Assembly: GCF_011761565.1 (NCBI RefSeq)
Contig: NZ_JAASRM010000001.1
Coordinates: 3,782,139 to 3,846,138, forward strand
From: Rhizomicrobium palustre
GTDB lineage: Bacteria; Pseudomonadota; Alphaproteobacteria; Micropepsales; Micropepsaceae
Direction of reading: 5' to 3'
Length of the DNA: 64,000 bases
The notes under the pieces were generated by a model. It was not told the origin of the DNA, searched no databases, and saw only the letters and a list, made by a program, of their open reading frames with translations. Of the stretch, positions 54,119 through 62,889 are shown in pieces. Every line of letters begins with the position of its first letter. Position 1 is the stretch's first letter. A program made the translations under genes and the position numbers.

Positions 54119-54889
54119 ATGCTGCATCATGTTTCCGTGGGAGTACGCGACGTCGAACGCGCGGCCAAGTTCTACGACGCCGTGCTTGGCGCCCTCGGCT
54201 ATTCGCGGGTGATGGAAGTCCTGCCCTATGGCGTCGCCTATGGCGAAGACGAGCCGGTGTTCTGGGTGCAGCTCCCCCATAACCAGCAGGTCGCCACCCC
54301 GGGCAACGGCACCCATTTCAGCTTCGTCGCCTATTCCACGGAAGCCGTGGATGCCTTCTATCAGGCGGCCATCGAAGCTGGCGCTGAAGATGCCGGCAAG
54401 CCCGGCCCGCGCCCGGACTACACGCCCGATTACTATGGCGCTTTTGTTTACGATCTTGACGGTAACAAGCTAGAAGCAACCTATCTGCCGCTGCCGGACC
54501 TCGAAGTTGAAATCGATGACGGCGTGATTGAAGTCGCCTTTGCAGATGAACCAGACGACTTCGAAGAAGAAGACCAGGCCACTCCTAAGGCCGCAAAAAA
54601 GAAAGCTACTAAAAACGTGAAGAAAGCAGTGAAGAAAGCCCCGGCCAAGGCCGTTGCGAAGAAGACCGCCAAAAAGGCCGCCCCCAAAGCCGCGAAGAAG
54701 GCCGTGAAGAAGACCGCCAAAAAGGCCGTCAAGAAGAAGGTCGTGAAGGTGGTGAAGGTCGCCACCCCGAAAGCCGCGAAGGCGCCGAAGGCTGAAAAGG
54801 CCGTCAAGCCTGCCAAGGCTGAAAAAGCCGGCAAGAAGAAGGATAAGAAGGACAAGAAGTCCAAGGACAAGAAGAGCAAGCGCAAGTGA
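54119..54889 (+). CDS. VOC/glyoxalase-fold protein with histone H1-like tail
   Basis: A 256-aa two-part protein. Residues 1-125 are a single VOC domain: MLHHVSVGVRDVERAAKFYDAVLGALGY, WVQLPHNQQVATPGNGTHFSF and AFVYDLDGNKLEATYL, with His and Glu positions able to bind a metal. A short acidic linker (DDFEEEDQ) follows. Residues 155-256 are almost only Lys, Ala, Pro and Val in KKA/PKAAK repeats, as in eukaryotic H1 tails and bacterial H1-like proteins. The tail should bind DNA or RNA. It is coupled by GTGA to the DNA glycosylase gene tag. Confidence 0.88.
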   Translation: MLHHVSVGVRDVERAAKFYDAVLGALGYSRVMEVLPYGVAYGEDEPVFWVQLPHNQQVATPGNGTHFSFVAYSTEAVDAFYQAAIEAGAEDAGKPGPRPDYTPDYYGAFVYDLDGNKLEATYLPLPDLEVEIDDGVIEVAFADEPDDFEEEDQATPKAAKKKATKNVKKAVKKAPAKAVAKKTAKKAAPKAAKKAVKKTAKKAVKKKVVKVVKVATPKAAKAPKAEKAVKPAKAEKAGKKKDKKDKKSKDKKSKRK

Positions 54890-55512
54890 GTAAAGCGCGC
54901 TGCCATTGGCCGGGCGAAGACCCGCTCTATGTCGCTTACCACGACACGGAGTGGGGCGTGCCCGAATACGATGCGCGCGCGCTCTATGAAAAGCTGGTCC
55001 TGGACGGCTTCCAAGCGGGGCTGTCCTGGATCACCATCTTGCGTAAGCGCGAGAATTTCCGGCAAGCCTTCGACCATTTCGAGCCGGAAAAGATCGCCCG
55101 TTATGGCAAGCGCGAGATCACAAAACTGATGGGCAATGCGGGCATCATTCGCTCCGAGCCCAAGATCACCGCGGCCATCAAAGGCGCCCAGCTCTGGCTC
55201 GAAATTCAAGAGAAAGAGCCGGGCGGCTTTCCCGAATTCATCTGGAAGCATGTCGATGGACGGCCCCAGATCAATCGCTACAAAGACGGCACAAAAATCC
55301 CGGCCAAGACCGAGATGAGCGAAAAGCTCGCCAAAGAATTGAAGCAGCGCGGTTTCAATTTCTGCGGGCCGGTAATCATTTATGCCTTCGCCCAGGCCAT
55401 CGGCATGGTCAATGACCACGTGGTGACTTGTTTTCGCCACGCCGAATGCGCCAAGCTGGCGGAGAAATCTGTCTTCAAATCCTTGGAGCAGAAGCGCGCC
55501 AAGCTGCGCTGA
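54886..55512 (+). CDS. tag: DNA-3-methyladenine glycosylase I
   Basis: A 208-aa helical glycosylase. The family start is CHWPGEDPLYVAYHDTEWGVP, with zinc-site residues Cys4-type and His, then FQAGLSWITILRKRENFRQAF and the C-terminal NDHVVTCFRHAECA carrying the other zinc ligands. It removes 3-methyladenine from alkylated DNA in base-excision repair. The GTG start overlaps the stop of the VOC/H1-tail gene, so both are made together. The length is slightly above the E. coli protein. Confidence 0.94.
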   Translation: MSKARCHWPGEDPLYVAYHDTEWGVPEYDARALYEKLVLDGFQAGLSWITILRKRENFRQAFDHFEPEKIARYGKREITKLMGNAGIIRSEPKITAAIKGAQLWLEIQEKEPGGFPEFIWKHVDGRPQINRYKDGTKIPAKTEMSEKLAKELKQRGFNFCGPVIIYAFAQAIGMVNDHVVTCFRHAECAKLAEKSVFKSLEQKRAKLR

Positions 55513-55532
55513 GCCACATCTCGGGGGTCATC

Positions 55533-56411
55533 ATGTGGAAACATCTCGCTGCCGCAGCGTTGCTCGTGGTTGCCGCGGACGCCAAGACGCTTAGCCCGGC
55601 CGACGCCTGGAAAGCCTCGCTCAAGGAAGACAACGCCGCCTGGGCCAGCGCCAAACACGCCATCCTCAAGATCAATGACGCCGCCTATGTGCATGAGGGC
55701 GAGACCTATTCCTTGATCGGCGAGCCTTCGAAATCCGCCACTTGGCATTGGAAGAAGGGCAAGGACGCCAAAGCGGCCCTCACCGCCTCCTTTTCCGGCG
55801 GCAAACCAGTCCTCAGCAAAGACAGCAAGCCCCTGCCCGCCGAAGCGCTCGGCAAAGGCATCGACATTGCCCCGGGCGTGGACGTGACCGGCGCGGTGAC
55901 CCAGATGTCGCCCGGCCAGTCGGGCCTGCGCATCATGGTTTTCGATCAGGAGAATAAGGCCGCTAAAGCCTTCAAGGGCGTCGATTACTTCGCCTATGAC
56001 CCGTCCTATCGCGTCACCGCCAGCTTCAAGCCCGATCCCAAGATGACGCCGCATGTCTTCCGCACCTCGCGCGGGCTCGACAAGCAGTTCTTCCATACCG
56101 GCGATGCCGTCTTCACCCTGCAGAGCAAGACCATCACCCTGCCCCTTTATGCCGACGACAAAGACCCGGCTAAGGTCACTTCGATGACCTCGTTCTTCAC
56201 GGATCAGCTCACCGGCAAAGGCGCCTACCAGGCTGGGCGCTATGTCGATGTCGAGCCCTTCAAGAAGTTTCCGCCCGCGAGCGTCACCATCGATTTCAAT
56301 TACGCCTACAATCCCAATTGCGCGCGCTCGAGCTTTTATAACTGCCCCTTCGCGGTGGATTTCATTCCGCTGGCGATGAAGGCGGGCGAAAAAGACCCGC
56401 ACGCGCACTGA
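55533..56411 (+). CDS. DUF1684 domain secreted protein
   Basis: A 292-aa protein from the ATG at 55533, which has GGGGG upstream. The signal peptide ends near VAADA. DUF1684 features: WKASLKEDNAAW near the N-terminus, LPLYADD, and the C-terminal IDFNYAYNPNCARSSFYNCPFA with AGEKDP. Family members are predicted envelope proteins with a conserved NPxC...CP motif, function unknown. It follows tag by 20 bases on the same strand and may share its transcript. Confidence 0.85.
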   Translation: MWKHLAAAALLVVAADAKTLSPADAWKASLKEDNAAWASAKHAILKINDAAYVHEGETYSLIGEPSKSATWHWKKGKDAKAALTASFSGGKPVLSKDSKPLPAEALGKGIDIAPGVDVTGAVTQMSPGQSGLRIMVFDQENKAAKAFKGVDYFAYDPSYRVTASFKPDPKMTPHVFRTSRGLDKQFFHTGDAVFTLQSKTITLPLYADDKDPAKVTSMTSFFTDQLTGKGAYQAGRYVDVEPFKKFPPASVTIDFNYAYNPNCARSSFYNCPFAVDFIPLAMKAGEKDPHAH

Positions 56412-56414
56412 CAG

Positions 56415-57716
56415 CTAGACCCAGAGCTCGGTGACCGGTTGGGTGAGGACCTCGCCCCAAGTCAGCCGGAAGACGCCTTTGGGCTCTGGGCAGGCCGACT
56501 GGATGGCGGCACCGCTGATATAATGAATGCCCGCATCCTGGGCGATGCGCAGCTCGGCCTTGTTGCTGAGTCCCCAGAGAAACGTGGCGAGACCGGCGCG
56601 GCGGGCAAACAGCGCCAATTGCTCGATATCATGCTGGCGCAAGCTGGTATTGGCGGGAAACTCGGTGAGATTATAGCCGGCGCCGCGCAAGCCGATGCCT
56701 TCATAGGCGGCGAGCGTTCGGGTTCCGCAGGCCACCGTCGCCAGCACACTCCGCGCGAAGGGGCGCAAGGTGTTGACCATATTGACGAGTCTGCTCTGCG
56801 CTACACCCAGCGGCACGTCGTAGATGATGAAGCTCATGAAATTGCGGGCGTTGAACGAGAGCCCCTTGCAGGCCGCGAGCACTGCGACGCGTCCCGCAGG
56901 CACACCCAGCACATTGAAAGAGAGCGGCACCGCCAGCAAAAAACGCTGCGGCGTGTTAAGCGTGGCTTCCAGCTTGGCAATCCCGTCCCGCAAGGTGGCG
57001 AGTTCGACCTCAATGCGCTCTTCCAGGGAAAGCTGGCTTAAGAGGACCGTACCCGGGCGGCCAGATACCGTAATATCCCGCGCTTCGCAGCCATAGCTTG
57101 TCACAGCAGTGCTGGGCACCGCCCAGATCGGCACGTAATGGAATTTACATTGCACACCGGAAGCATCATTGGCGCGCGGAGGCGCAACCGCCTTATTGAC
57201 CACCACTGGCGCGGTTGAAGGTGTCTGCGTGGCGAATGCATCCGCTGCGCTCGCGACTTGCGACCCGGCAACAGCCTTGCGCAGCACCTCTTCGGGAACG
57301 CCACCGCGCGCGGCCAATGTGATGATGCGATCCGATGAAATACGGCTCAGCTGCAAAGTGTCGTCTGAAGCGCTGCTTGCGACATCGACCACCACATCCT
57401 GCAGAACACATTGACCAAGGAAACTTGTCTGAAGATCAAAGGCAACACGGGTGCAAACAGCACTAACCTCGTCAGGCGCAATGCCGGGCATACTGACGAG
57501 ATAAGCCGCCTCGCCGATCCGCACAAAAATGTCGTTCGGACCAATCCGGGCATTAAGCAGAGCTTCGATTCTGGAATACACGCCCTCGCAAACACGGGAC
57601 CAACTGGCCCCGGCACGGGCCTTGATGTTTTCGAATTCGATAACGTTCACCGCCCCGCGCGATAAGAAGGCAGGAGAAGCTGCAACTGCGAGGACTGATG
57701 AAGGCCGATTCAACAT
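56415..57716 (-). CDS. Degenerate GGDEF/EAL-like protein, unknown function
   Basis: A 433-aa soluble protein. Residues 45-130 resemble a worn GGDEF fold (SRIEALLNARIGPNDIFVRIGEAAYLVSMPG), with no GGDEF signature. A Pro/Ala linker lies at 155-190. Residues 200-430 resemble an EAL barrel in outline (YVPIWAV, AKLEATLN, LATFLWGLSNKAELRIAQDAGIHYISGAAIQSA), with the catalytic E-A-L and metal residues absent. It is thus probably a non-catalytic regulator or nucleotide sensor. The fold call is by eye and moderate. It converges on the DUF1684 gene, three bases apart. Confidence 0.65.
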   Translation of the reverse strand: MLNRPSSVLAVAASPAFLSRGAVNVIEFENIKARAGASWSRVCEGVYSRIEALLNARIGPNDIFVRIGEAAYLVSMPGIAPDEVSAVCTRVAFDLQTSFLGQCVLQDVVVDVASSASDDTLQLSRISSDRIITLAARGGVPEEVLRKAVAGSQVASAADAFATQTPSTAPVVVNKAVAPPRANDASGVQCKFHYVPIWAVPSTAVTSYGCEARDITVSGRPGTVLLSQLSLEERIEVELATLRDGIAKLEATLNTPQRFLLAVPLSFNVLGVPAGRVAVLAACKGLSFNARNFMSFIIYDVPLGVAQSRLVNMVNTLRPFARSVLATVACGTRTLAAYEGIGLRGAGYNLTEFPANTSLRQHDIEQLALFARRAGLATFLWGLSNKAELRIAQDAGIHYISGAAIQSACPEPKGVFRLTWGEVLTQPVTELWV

Positions 57717-57841
57717 AAGGCCGCATCTAATAAATTCCCGCGTTACAAGCTAAACAACTTTCTTGACTAGACTATTAGGGATTACCGCAACGCCCGGATA
57801 ATCTCGCAATGTTTGGTTAACCACACATCGGGAACGGTTTC

Positions 57842-58843
57842 TCAGGCGGCGGTTTCGATAACGCCGTACCAGCCGAGCCCCTTATAGGTTTCATAGCCGG
57901 GAGTCAGCGCATAGGCGTAGAGCTTTTCGTCTTTATAGTAGTAATTGCGCGGTCCGCCGGAGTGGTCCAAGGCATAGACTTCGGTCAATTCCCCCTTGCC
58001 GTCCGATGCCGCGATGACACGGCCTTTCGCATCCAGGATAAGAACGCGCGCATGTTCCTTTTCCTCATCCGAAAGCCCCACCCCCGTGACCACGGTTCTG
58101 GCTTGCGGCGCCCAATCGAAGAAGATGCCGAGCACGCCCGCAGGCGCGCCGTTATTCTCGCCGCCCCGGCGGATCGCCGTGGCATAGGTTGCGACTGCGG
58201 CACCGCCAAGTCCGGGATTGGTGGCAATGTCGGCCACCGCGAAATCATCGCCCGAACGTGTCGCCATCGCTTCACGAAACCAGGCTGTGCCGGAAACGTC
58301 CATGCCGAGTACCTTGTATTTCTCCGGTTGGCCGTTCGCGATCACTTTTCCCTTGGCATCGGCGATCCATAAATCGAGATAGACCGTATAGGAGCGCAGG
58401 ATTGTCGCCAGCCGCGAAGAGGCATGGCGGCAGGTTTCCGCGCTCGCATATTCCACCGCATCCACCACAGCGGAATCCGTTGCCCACCAGCGCACATCGC
58501 ACGAGCGCTCATAAAGATTGCGGTCGATGATTTCGATGATGTTGAGTGCCAAATCCTGGCAGCGCACGCCACGAAAGCGCTGCACGAGATCGCCCATGAC
58601 GGAGATATTGGCCGCGATGGCCGTCTTTAATTCACGCGAGACGGCACCGATGTCCTTGGCGACACTGCCCATCTCAGAGGCGACAACGGCGAAGGCATTG
58701 CCACTGTCTCCGGCGCGGGCCGCTTCGATGCGGGCGTTTAGCGAAAGCAAATGAGTCTGGCGGGTGATGGAGTCGATAAGGCCAATTTTCTCTTCCGTGA
58801 CCCGCGCCACTTCCGCCGACAGCTTTACGATATCGTCCTGCAT
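57842..58843 (-). CDS. Soluble MCP-tip plus Cache/PAS sensor protein
   Basis: A 333-aa protein without transmembrane helices. Residues 1-70 hold a fragment of a methyl-accepting chemotaxis hairpin tip (HLLSLNARIEAARAGDSGNAFAVVASEMGSVA). A helical linker follows, then a Cache/PAS-like sensory domain (about 120-330): SYTVYLDLWIADAKGKVIANG, AWFREAM and the final YKGLGWYGVIET. Signal and sensor order is the reverse of normal receptors, and the hairpin is too short for a full CheA/CheW coupling region. GGGGA four bases upstream supports the start. Probably a cytosolic sensor. Confidence 0.8.
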   Translation of the reverse strand: MQDDIVKLSAEVARVTEEKIGLIDSITRQTHLLSLNARIEAARAGDSGNAFAVVASEMGSVAKDIGAVSRELKTAIAANISVMGDLVQRFRGVRCQDLALNIIEIIDRNLYERSCDVRWWATDSAVVDAVEYASAETCRHASSRLATILRSYTVYLDLWIADAKGKVIANGQPEKYKVLGMDVSGTAWFREAMATRSGDDFAVADIATNPGLGGAAVATYATAIRRGGENNGAPAGVLGIFFDWAPQARTVVTGVGLSDEEKEHARVLILDAKGRVIAASDGKGELTEVYALDHSGGPRNYYYKDEKLYAYALTPGYETYKGLGWYGVIETAA

Positions 58844-59003
58844 GAATTCCCCCGCACGGGGAAATACTGCCCTGGCGACGTTTAACAGTTTGCTTTACGT
58901 CCTAAAGAATTATACGCAAAAATTATGGGCAACCCGCTGCTTTCCGAGGCGCCTTCGCCGCCACGACGAAGAGCGCCAGCGCAGATGCCCAATTAGAATG
59001 CAA

Positions 59004-59480
59004 TCAACCCCGGCCGCGATACGGCGCCACTTCCAGCGCAGGCAGGAAGGTGTTTTTCGGCAGCGTGCCGGTCTGCCAGAAGACATCGATCGGAATGCCG
59101 CCGCGCGGATACCAATACCCCGCGATACGCAGGTATTTAGGCTTCAACACCTCGATCAGCTTCTTGGCGATGACAAGCGTGGTGTCTTCGTGGAAGGCCG
59201 GATTGTTGCGGAAGCTCGAGAGATAGAGCTTGAACGACTTCGATTCCACCAACGCCTTACCCGGCACATAATCGATGACGAAATGCGCGAAATCCGGCTG
59301 GCCCGTCACCGGGCAGAGGCACGTGAATTCCGGCGCGGTGAAGCGCACAACATAATCCGTACCCGGATGAGGATTGGGCACTGCCTCGAGTTTGGCGTCG
59401 TCGGGCGTCTCAGGAATGGCAACAGCCTTGCCGAGTTGGGTCAGGCTTTTGCGAAGGGTGGTTTTCTTGGTAGCAGCCAT
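59004..59480 (-). CDS. queF: NADPH-dependent 7-cyano-7-deazaguanine reductase QueF
   Basis: A 158-aa unimodular QueF. The active-site Cys lies in [15 protein letters not shown], which also has the catalytic Asp, and the QueF motif is [26 protein letters not shown] closes the tunnel-fold domain. It reduces preQ0 to preQ1 for queuosine in the wobble base of GUN tRNAs. No preQ1 riboswitch is seen upstream. The start has GAGAAA three bases before the ATG. Confidence 0.95.
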   Translation of the reverse strand: MAATKKTTLRKSLTQLGKAVAIPETPDDAKLEAVPNPHPGTDYVVRFTAPEFTCLCPVTGQPDFAHFVIDYVPGKALVESKSFKLYLSSFRNNPAFHEDTTLVIAKKLIEVLKPKYLRIAGYWYPRGGIPIDVFWQTGTLPKNTFLPALEVAPYRGRG

Positions 59481-59494
59481 GGCTTTCTCATGTC

Positions 59495-59573
59495 GTTATG
59501 GCCGGATTTTCACCCGGCCATTCGCTGACGACATGAGCGTGTTTCCCGGCCGGGTCAAGTCCGGCCCGGGATG
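59495..59573. repeat. Palindromic GGCCGG repeats between queF and the peroxiredoxin
   Basis: Two adjacent stem-loops: ATGGCCGG...CCGGCCAT around a short A/T loop at the left, and CCCGGCCGG...CCGGCCCGGG at the right. The half-sites match the family seen at 32697-32809. Confidence 0.65.
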
Positions 59574-59578
59574 AGGGG

Positions 59579-60112
59579 TTATTTATGCCCGTCTTTCCAC
59601 TTCTTCACGGCGTCCAGGGTCAAGGTGACGTGCTGGTCGGGGCTCATGTCGGAATGGACGAAGGCGACCTTATGGTCGGGCGTAATGACATAGGAAATGC
59701 GGTTGGACATGGCCAGAACCGGCATTTTCGCGTCATAGGCGCGGATCACCTTGCCGTTCGGGTCGGCGGCGACGGCGAACTTGTTACGGCATTCTTCGGT
59801 AGAGAACTTCTGCTGGGTGGCAATATCGTCGTTGCTGACCCCGATCACGGTCGCGCCGCTGGCGGCGAACTTCTCGGTCGCTTCGGCAAATTCATGGGCC
59901 TCGATGGTGCAGCCCTTGGTGAACGACTTGGGATAGAAATAGAGCACTACCGGCCCTTTTTTCAGGGCGTCCGCGAGCGAAAACGAAAAAACCTTGCCGC
60001 CAAGGGAGGCCTCGGTGGTGAAATCGGGCGCGGCGGCACCGATGCTCAGCGCGGCTTCAGCCGGGGCGGCGGCAATGCCAAGGCCCAGAGCGGCGGCATA
60101 CAAGAGCTTCAT
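59579..60112 (-). CDS. Secreted peroxiredoxin (BCP/PrxQ-like)
   Basis: A 177-aa protein with a signal peptide (ending near APAEA), so it acts in the periplasm, unlike cytosolic BCP. The thioredoxin-fold core has LYFYPKSFTKGCTIEAHEFAE, with peroxidatic Cys in KGCT, and a possible resolving Cys in TEECRNKF. It reduces hydroperoxides with thiol donors. GGGAG six bases upstream supports the start. It lies downstream of the lepB genes' divergent promoter region. Confidence 0.9.
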   Translation of the reverse strand: MKLLYAAALGLGIAAAPAEAALSIGAAAPDFTTEASLGGKVFSFSLADALKKGPVVLYFYPKSFTKGCTIEAHEFAEATEKFAASGATVIGVSNDDIATQQKFSTEECRNKFAVAADPNGKVIRAYDAKMPVLAMSNRISYVITPDHKVAFVHSDMSPDQHVTLTLDAVKKWKDGHK

Positions 60113-60297
60113 GAACTACTCCCTTCCAGACGTTATCGTCTCGCAGTATTAGACGGGCCGCACTATGGATTGGATCAGCCCGAAACTGCAATCGGGCCCG
60201 AGCCCTTAGTGAGCTTCAATTGCGCTTGAAAAACGCCCCGAAAACCACGACATCTTTGGGGTCATTGTTTCCAAATAGTGGGAAGGGCGGCTGCCTG

Positions 60298-61143
60298 ATG
60301 AAATTCGTGCTCACCAATTGGCTGGAGCGTAACACGCCCGCCCCGATTGCCGGCTTCTTCGCGCGCCAAGATGTGAAGGCCGTGATCGAATGGCTGAAAG
60401 AGCCCGTCTACGCGGTGGCGCTGATGTTCGCGCTCACCACGATCATCGCCCAGCCATTTTACGTTCCGTCAGGATCTATGGAGCCGACGCTGGCCATCGG
60501 TGATGCCGTGCTGGCCGCGAAATTCCCCTATGGCTATTCGCGCTATTCCATTCCCTTCGTGAACGGCCCGACGCCCGAAAAGAAGCTGTTCGAGCGCCTG
60601 CCCTCCGTTGGCGACGTGGTGGTGTTCCGCCTGCCGCGCGATACTAAGGTCACCTATGTGAAGCGCGTCATTGGCCTGCCGGGCGACCGCATTCAGATGA
60701 AGGAAGGCCGTCTCTGGATCAATGGCAAGCAGCTACCGCTGCGCCAAAGCGGTGTCGGCGAAAGCGAGGATTCCTTCGGCGGCACCAAGGAAGTCGCGCG
60801 CTTTGTCGAAACCCTGCCGGGCGGCAAGGAGCACATCATTTTCAAGGAGCGTTGGGACGGCCCCGCTGACAACACCGGCGTCTATGTCGTGCCCGAAGGC
60901 CATCTCTTTATGATGGGTGACAACCGCGACAACTCCCTCGACAGCCGCTTCTCGATCGACGGCCACGTCCTCGGCAATGACTATATGGCCTCCAATGAAG
61001 GCGGCGTCGGCTATGTGCCGGTCGGCAATCTCGTTGGCCGCGCCTTTATCGTGATCGGCTCAGTGGACTTCCTGAATGCCGGATCTTTGCTCGAATGGCC
61101 GCTTCAGTTCCGCTTCTCGCGCATCCTGAAAGCGATCCATTAG
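60298..61143 (+). CDS. lepB: Signal peptidase I (first of two)
   Basis: A 281-aa membrane protease with one N-terminal transmembrane helix (about 38-55). The nucleophile is Ser60 in VPSGSMEPTL, the general base is Lys122 in YVKRVIGLPGD, and box E is MMGDNRDNSLDSRF. It removes signal peptides from Sec and Tat exports at the outer face of the inner membrane. The ATG at 60298 is preferred to an upstream in-frame start that lacks family similarity. A second lepB follows 57 bases later. Confidence 0.95.
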   Translation: MKFVLTNWLERNTPAPIAGFFARQDVKAVIEWLKEPVYAVALMFALTTIIAQPFYVPSGSMEPTLAIGDAVLAAKFPYGYSRYSIPFVNGPTPEKKLFERLPSVGDVVVFRLPRDTKVTYVKRVIGLPGDRIQMKEGRLWINGKQLPLRQSGVGESEDSFGGTKEVARFVETLPGGKEHIIFKERWDGPADNTGVYVVPEGHLFMMGDNRDNSLDSRFSIDGHVLGNDYMASNEGGVGYVPVGNLVGRAFIVIGSVDFLNAGSLLEWPLQFRFSRILKAIH

Positions 61144-61200
61144 GCCAGCCACTTGAATCCTGGCGCCATTCCCTCCAGGTAAGGCGCCTGGGAGGCTTTT

Positions 61201-62031
61201 ATGCTTAAGACTGGGGACCAATGGTGGAACACGGCCGCGGAAAAACTCCGCAGCCGTGATGGCCGTCAGGAAATTGCGACTTGGTTGCGCCGCAACGCCT
61301 ATCATGTGGCCGATTACTTGCGCGAGCCGGTGATGGTCTTCGCCGCCTTCTATTTTGTGGCCTCCGCCATCGCCCAGCCGTTCTACGTGCCGTCGGGGTC
61401 CATGCAACCCTCGCTGGCCATTGGCGACCTTCTGATCGCCACGAAATATTCTTACGGCTACAATCGCTATTCGCTGCCCTTTGCGGGCGGCGATACCCCA
61501 AAAACACGGCTTTTCGCGAGTCTGCCCCAGGCCGGGGATGTCGTCGTATTCCGCAAACCCGGCGACACCGCCACCACCCTGGTGAAGCGCGTGGTCGGCC
61601 TTCCCGGCGACCGGGTGCAGATGCGGGCCGGACATCTCTGGATCAACGGCAAGGAACTCTCCCTGAAGGCCGAAGGCTATGGCAAGGTAGAAGACGGCCC
61701 AGGCGAGCCCTCGCCCGGCACCTATTTCACCGTCGCCCGCTACACCGAAACCCTGCCCAATGGCCGCGAACATCCCGTGTTCAAGAAATATTGGGGTACG
61801 GCCTATGACGAGACGGTCGAGTACCACGTCCCAGAAGGTCACCTTTTTGTGATGGGCGATAACCGGGATGATTCGGCGGATAGCCGGGCCGATGTCGGTT
61901 TCCTGCCGGTCGGCAATGTCATGGGCCGGGCGCAGTTCGTCCTCGCCTCAGTGGATTTTGTGAACGCCAGCGGGATCTGGGCCTGGCCGCTGCAATTTCG
62001 TGTCAAAAGACTTCTCAGCCGCATTCCGTAA
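61201..62031 (+). CDS. lepB: Signal peptidase I (second of two)
   Basis: A 276-aa paralogue of the preceding gene. Active-site Ser67 lies in VPSGSMQPSL and Lys129 in TLVKRVVGLPGD, with VMGDNRDDSADSR as box E; so both copies look active. The region after the Lys motif (KAEGYGKVEDGPGEPSPG) differs strongly from copy one, and the C-terminus shares WPLQFRVKRLL. Spacing of 57 bases suggests cotranscription. Tandem duplication followed by divergence is the simplest origin. Confidence 0.93.
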   Translation: MLKTGDQWWNTAAEKLRSRDGRQEIATWLRRNAYHVADYLREPVMVFAAFYFVASAIAQPFYVPSGSMQPSLAIGDLLIATKYSYGYNRYSLPFAGGDTPKTRLFASLPQAGDVVVFRKPGDTATTLVKRVVGLPGDRVQMRAGHLWINGKELSLKAEGYGKVEDGPGEPSPGTYFTVARYTETLPNGREHPVFKKYWGTAYDETVEYHVPEGHLFVMGDNRDDSADSRADVGFLPVGNVMGRAQFVLASVDFVNASGIWAWPLQFRVKRLLSRIP

Positions 62032-62246
62032 CGGTCCGAAACCGGGCGTTTTTCACCGCATCTATGAGCCGCATCGCCGCGCCGCGACTATCCGCGGCGG
62101 CAGGCTTATTGCGCGTCATTCCCGGTCCATGCTAAGGCCAGCCTCCGCGAGTTGAGGGATTCTCTCGCGTCGCTGAATTTTCATTGCCCATCAGGGATTT
62201 AAAGGAGCCGGGACCCTCCTCTCCGGCACCATGAAACGGAAGAAGC
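62032..62246. promoter_or_regulatory. Leader region of the ATP synthase operon
   Basis: A 215-base gap ending at atpH. A small hairpin CGGT/ACCG followed by GGGCGTTTTT at about 62033-62053 may end the lepB transcript. The atp promoter must lie in the remaining part, but no -35/-10 pair stands out. Confidence 0.4.
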
Positions 62247-62807
62247 GTGGCAGACGAAGCTCATCTTTCGGGGATCGCAGGGCGCTATGCGCTAGCCGTC
62301 TTCGAGCTTGCCCAGGAAGAACGGAAGGTCGAGGTCTTGAGCCGCGATCTCCAAGCACTCAAACAATTGCTGGCCGAAAGTGCCGATTTGCGCCGTCTGG
62401 TGCGGGCACCGGTGTTCAGCCGTGACGATCAGGCTAGAGGCATGCAGGCGGTGTTGGCCGCCGCTGGTGCCGACGCCCTGACGGCGCGCTTTGTGCAGCT
62501 TCTCTGCTCGAAGCGCCGCCTCTTCGTCCTGCCGGACGTGATCCGCGATGTCGAAACGCTGGTCGCCAAGCAGAAGGGCGAGATCGAGGCCGAAGTGACC
62601 TCGGCGCATCCGCTAACGGATGCACAGACCGTCGAACTCAAGGCCGCGCTGAAAGACAAGCTCGGCCGTGAGCCGCTCATCGCCACCAAGGTCGATCCGA
62701 CGCTGCTCGGCGGCTTGGTCGTGAAGGTCGGCTCGCGCATGATCGACGCGTCGCTCCGCGCCAAGTTGAATGGCCTTCGCACTGCCTTGCGAGGGGCAGC
62801 CCACTAG
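62247..62807 (+). CDS. atpH: F1Fo ATP synthase subunit delta
   Basis: A 186-aa protein starting with GTG and a GGAAG site upstream. It has the delta/OSCP fold: an N-terminal helical bundle (GIAGRYALAVFELAQEERKVE) and the C-terminal domain with TSAHPLTDAQTVELKAAL and KVDPTLLGGLVVKVGSRMIDASLRAKL. It links the F1 head to the peripheral stalk b subunits. First gene of the F1 operon (atpHAGDC in alphaproteobacteria), 82 bases before atpA. Confidence 0.96.
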   Translation: MADEAHLSGIAGRYALAVFELAQEERKVEVLSRDLQALKQLLAESADLRRLVRAPVFSRDDQARGMQAVLAAAGADALTARFVQLLCSKRRLFVLPDVIRDVETLVAKQKGEIEAEVTSAHPLTDAQTVELKAALKDKLGREPLIATKVDPTLLGGLVVKVGSRMIDASLRAKLNGLRTALRGAAH

Positions 62808-62889
62808 AATTTTCGCGCCAAATCTACGCGCTTCGGCGCGGCCTCTGCCCAGATAAAGCAAGGTCAAGCAGGATAAAGGAACTCTCACG

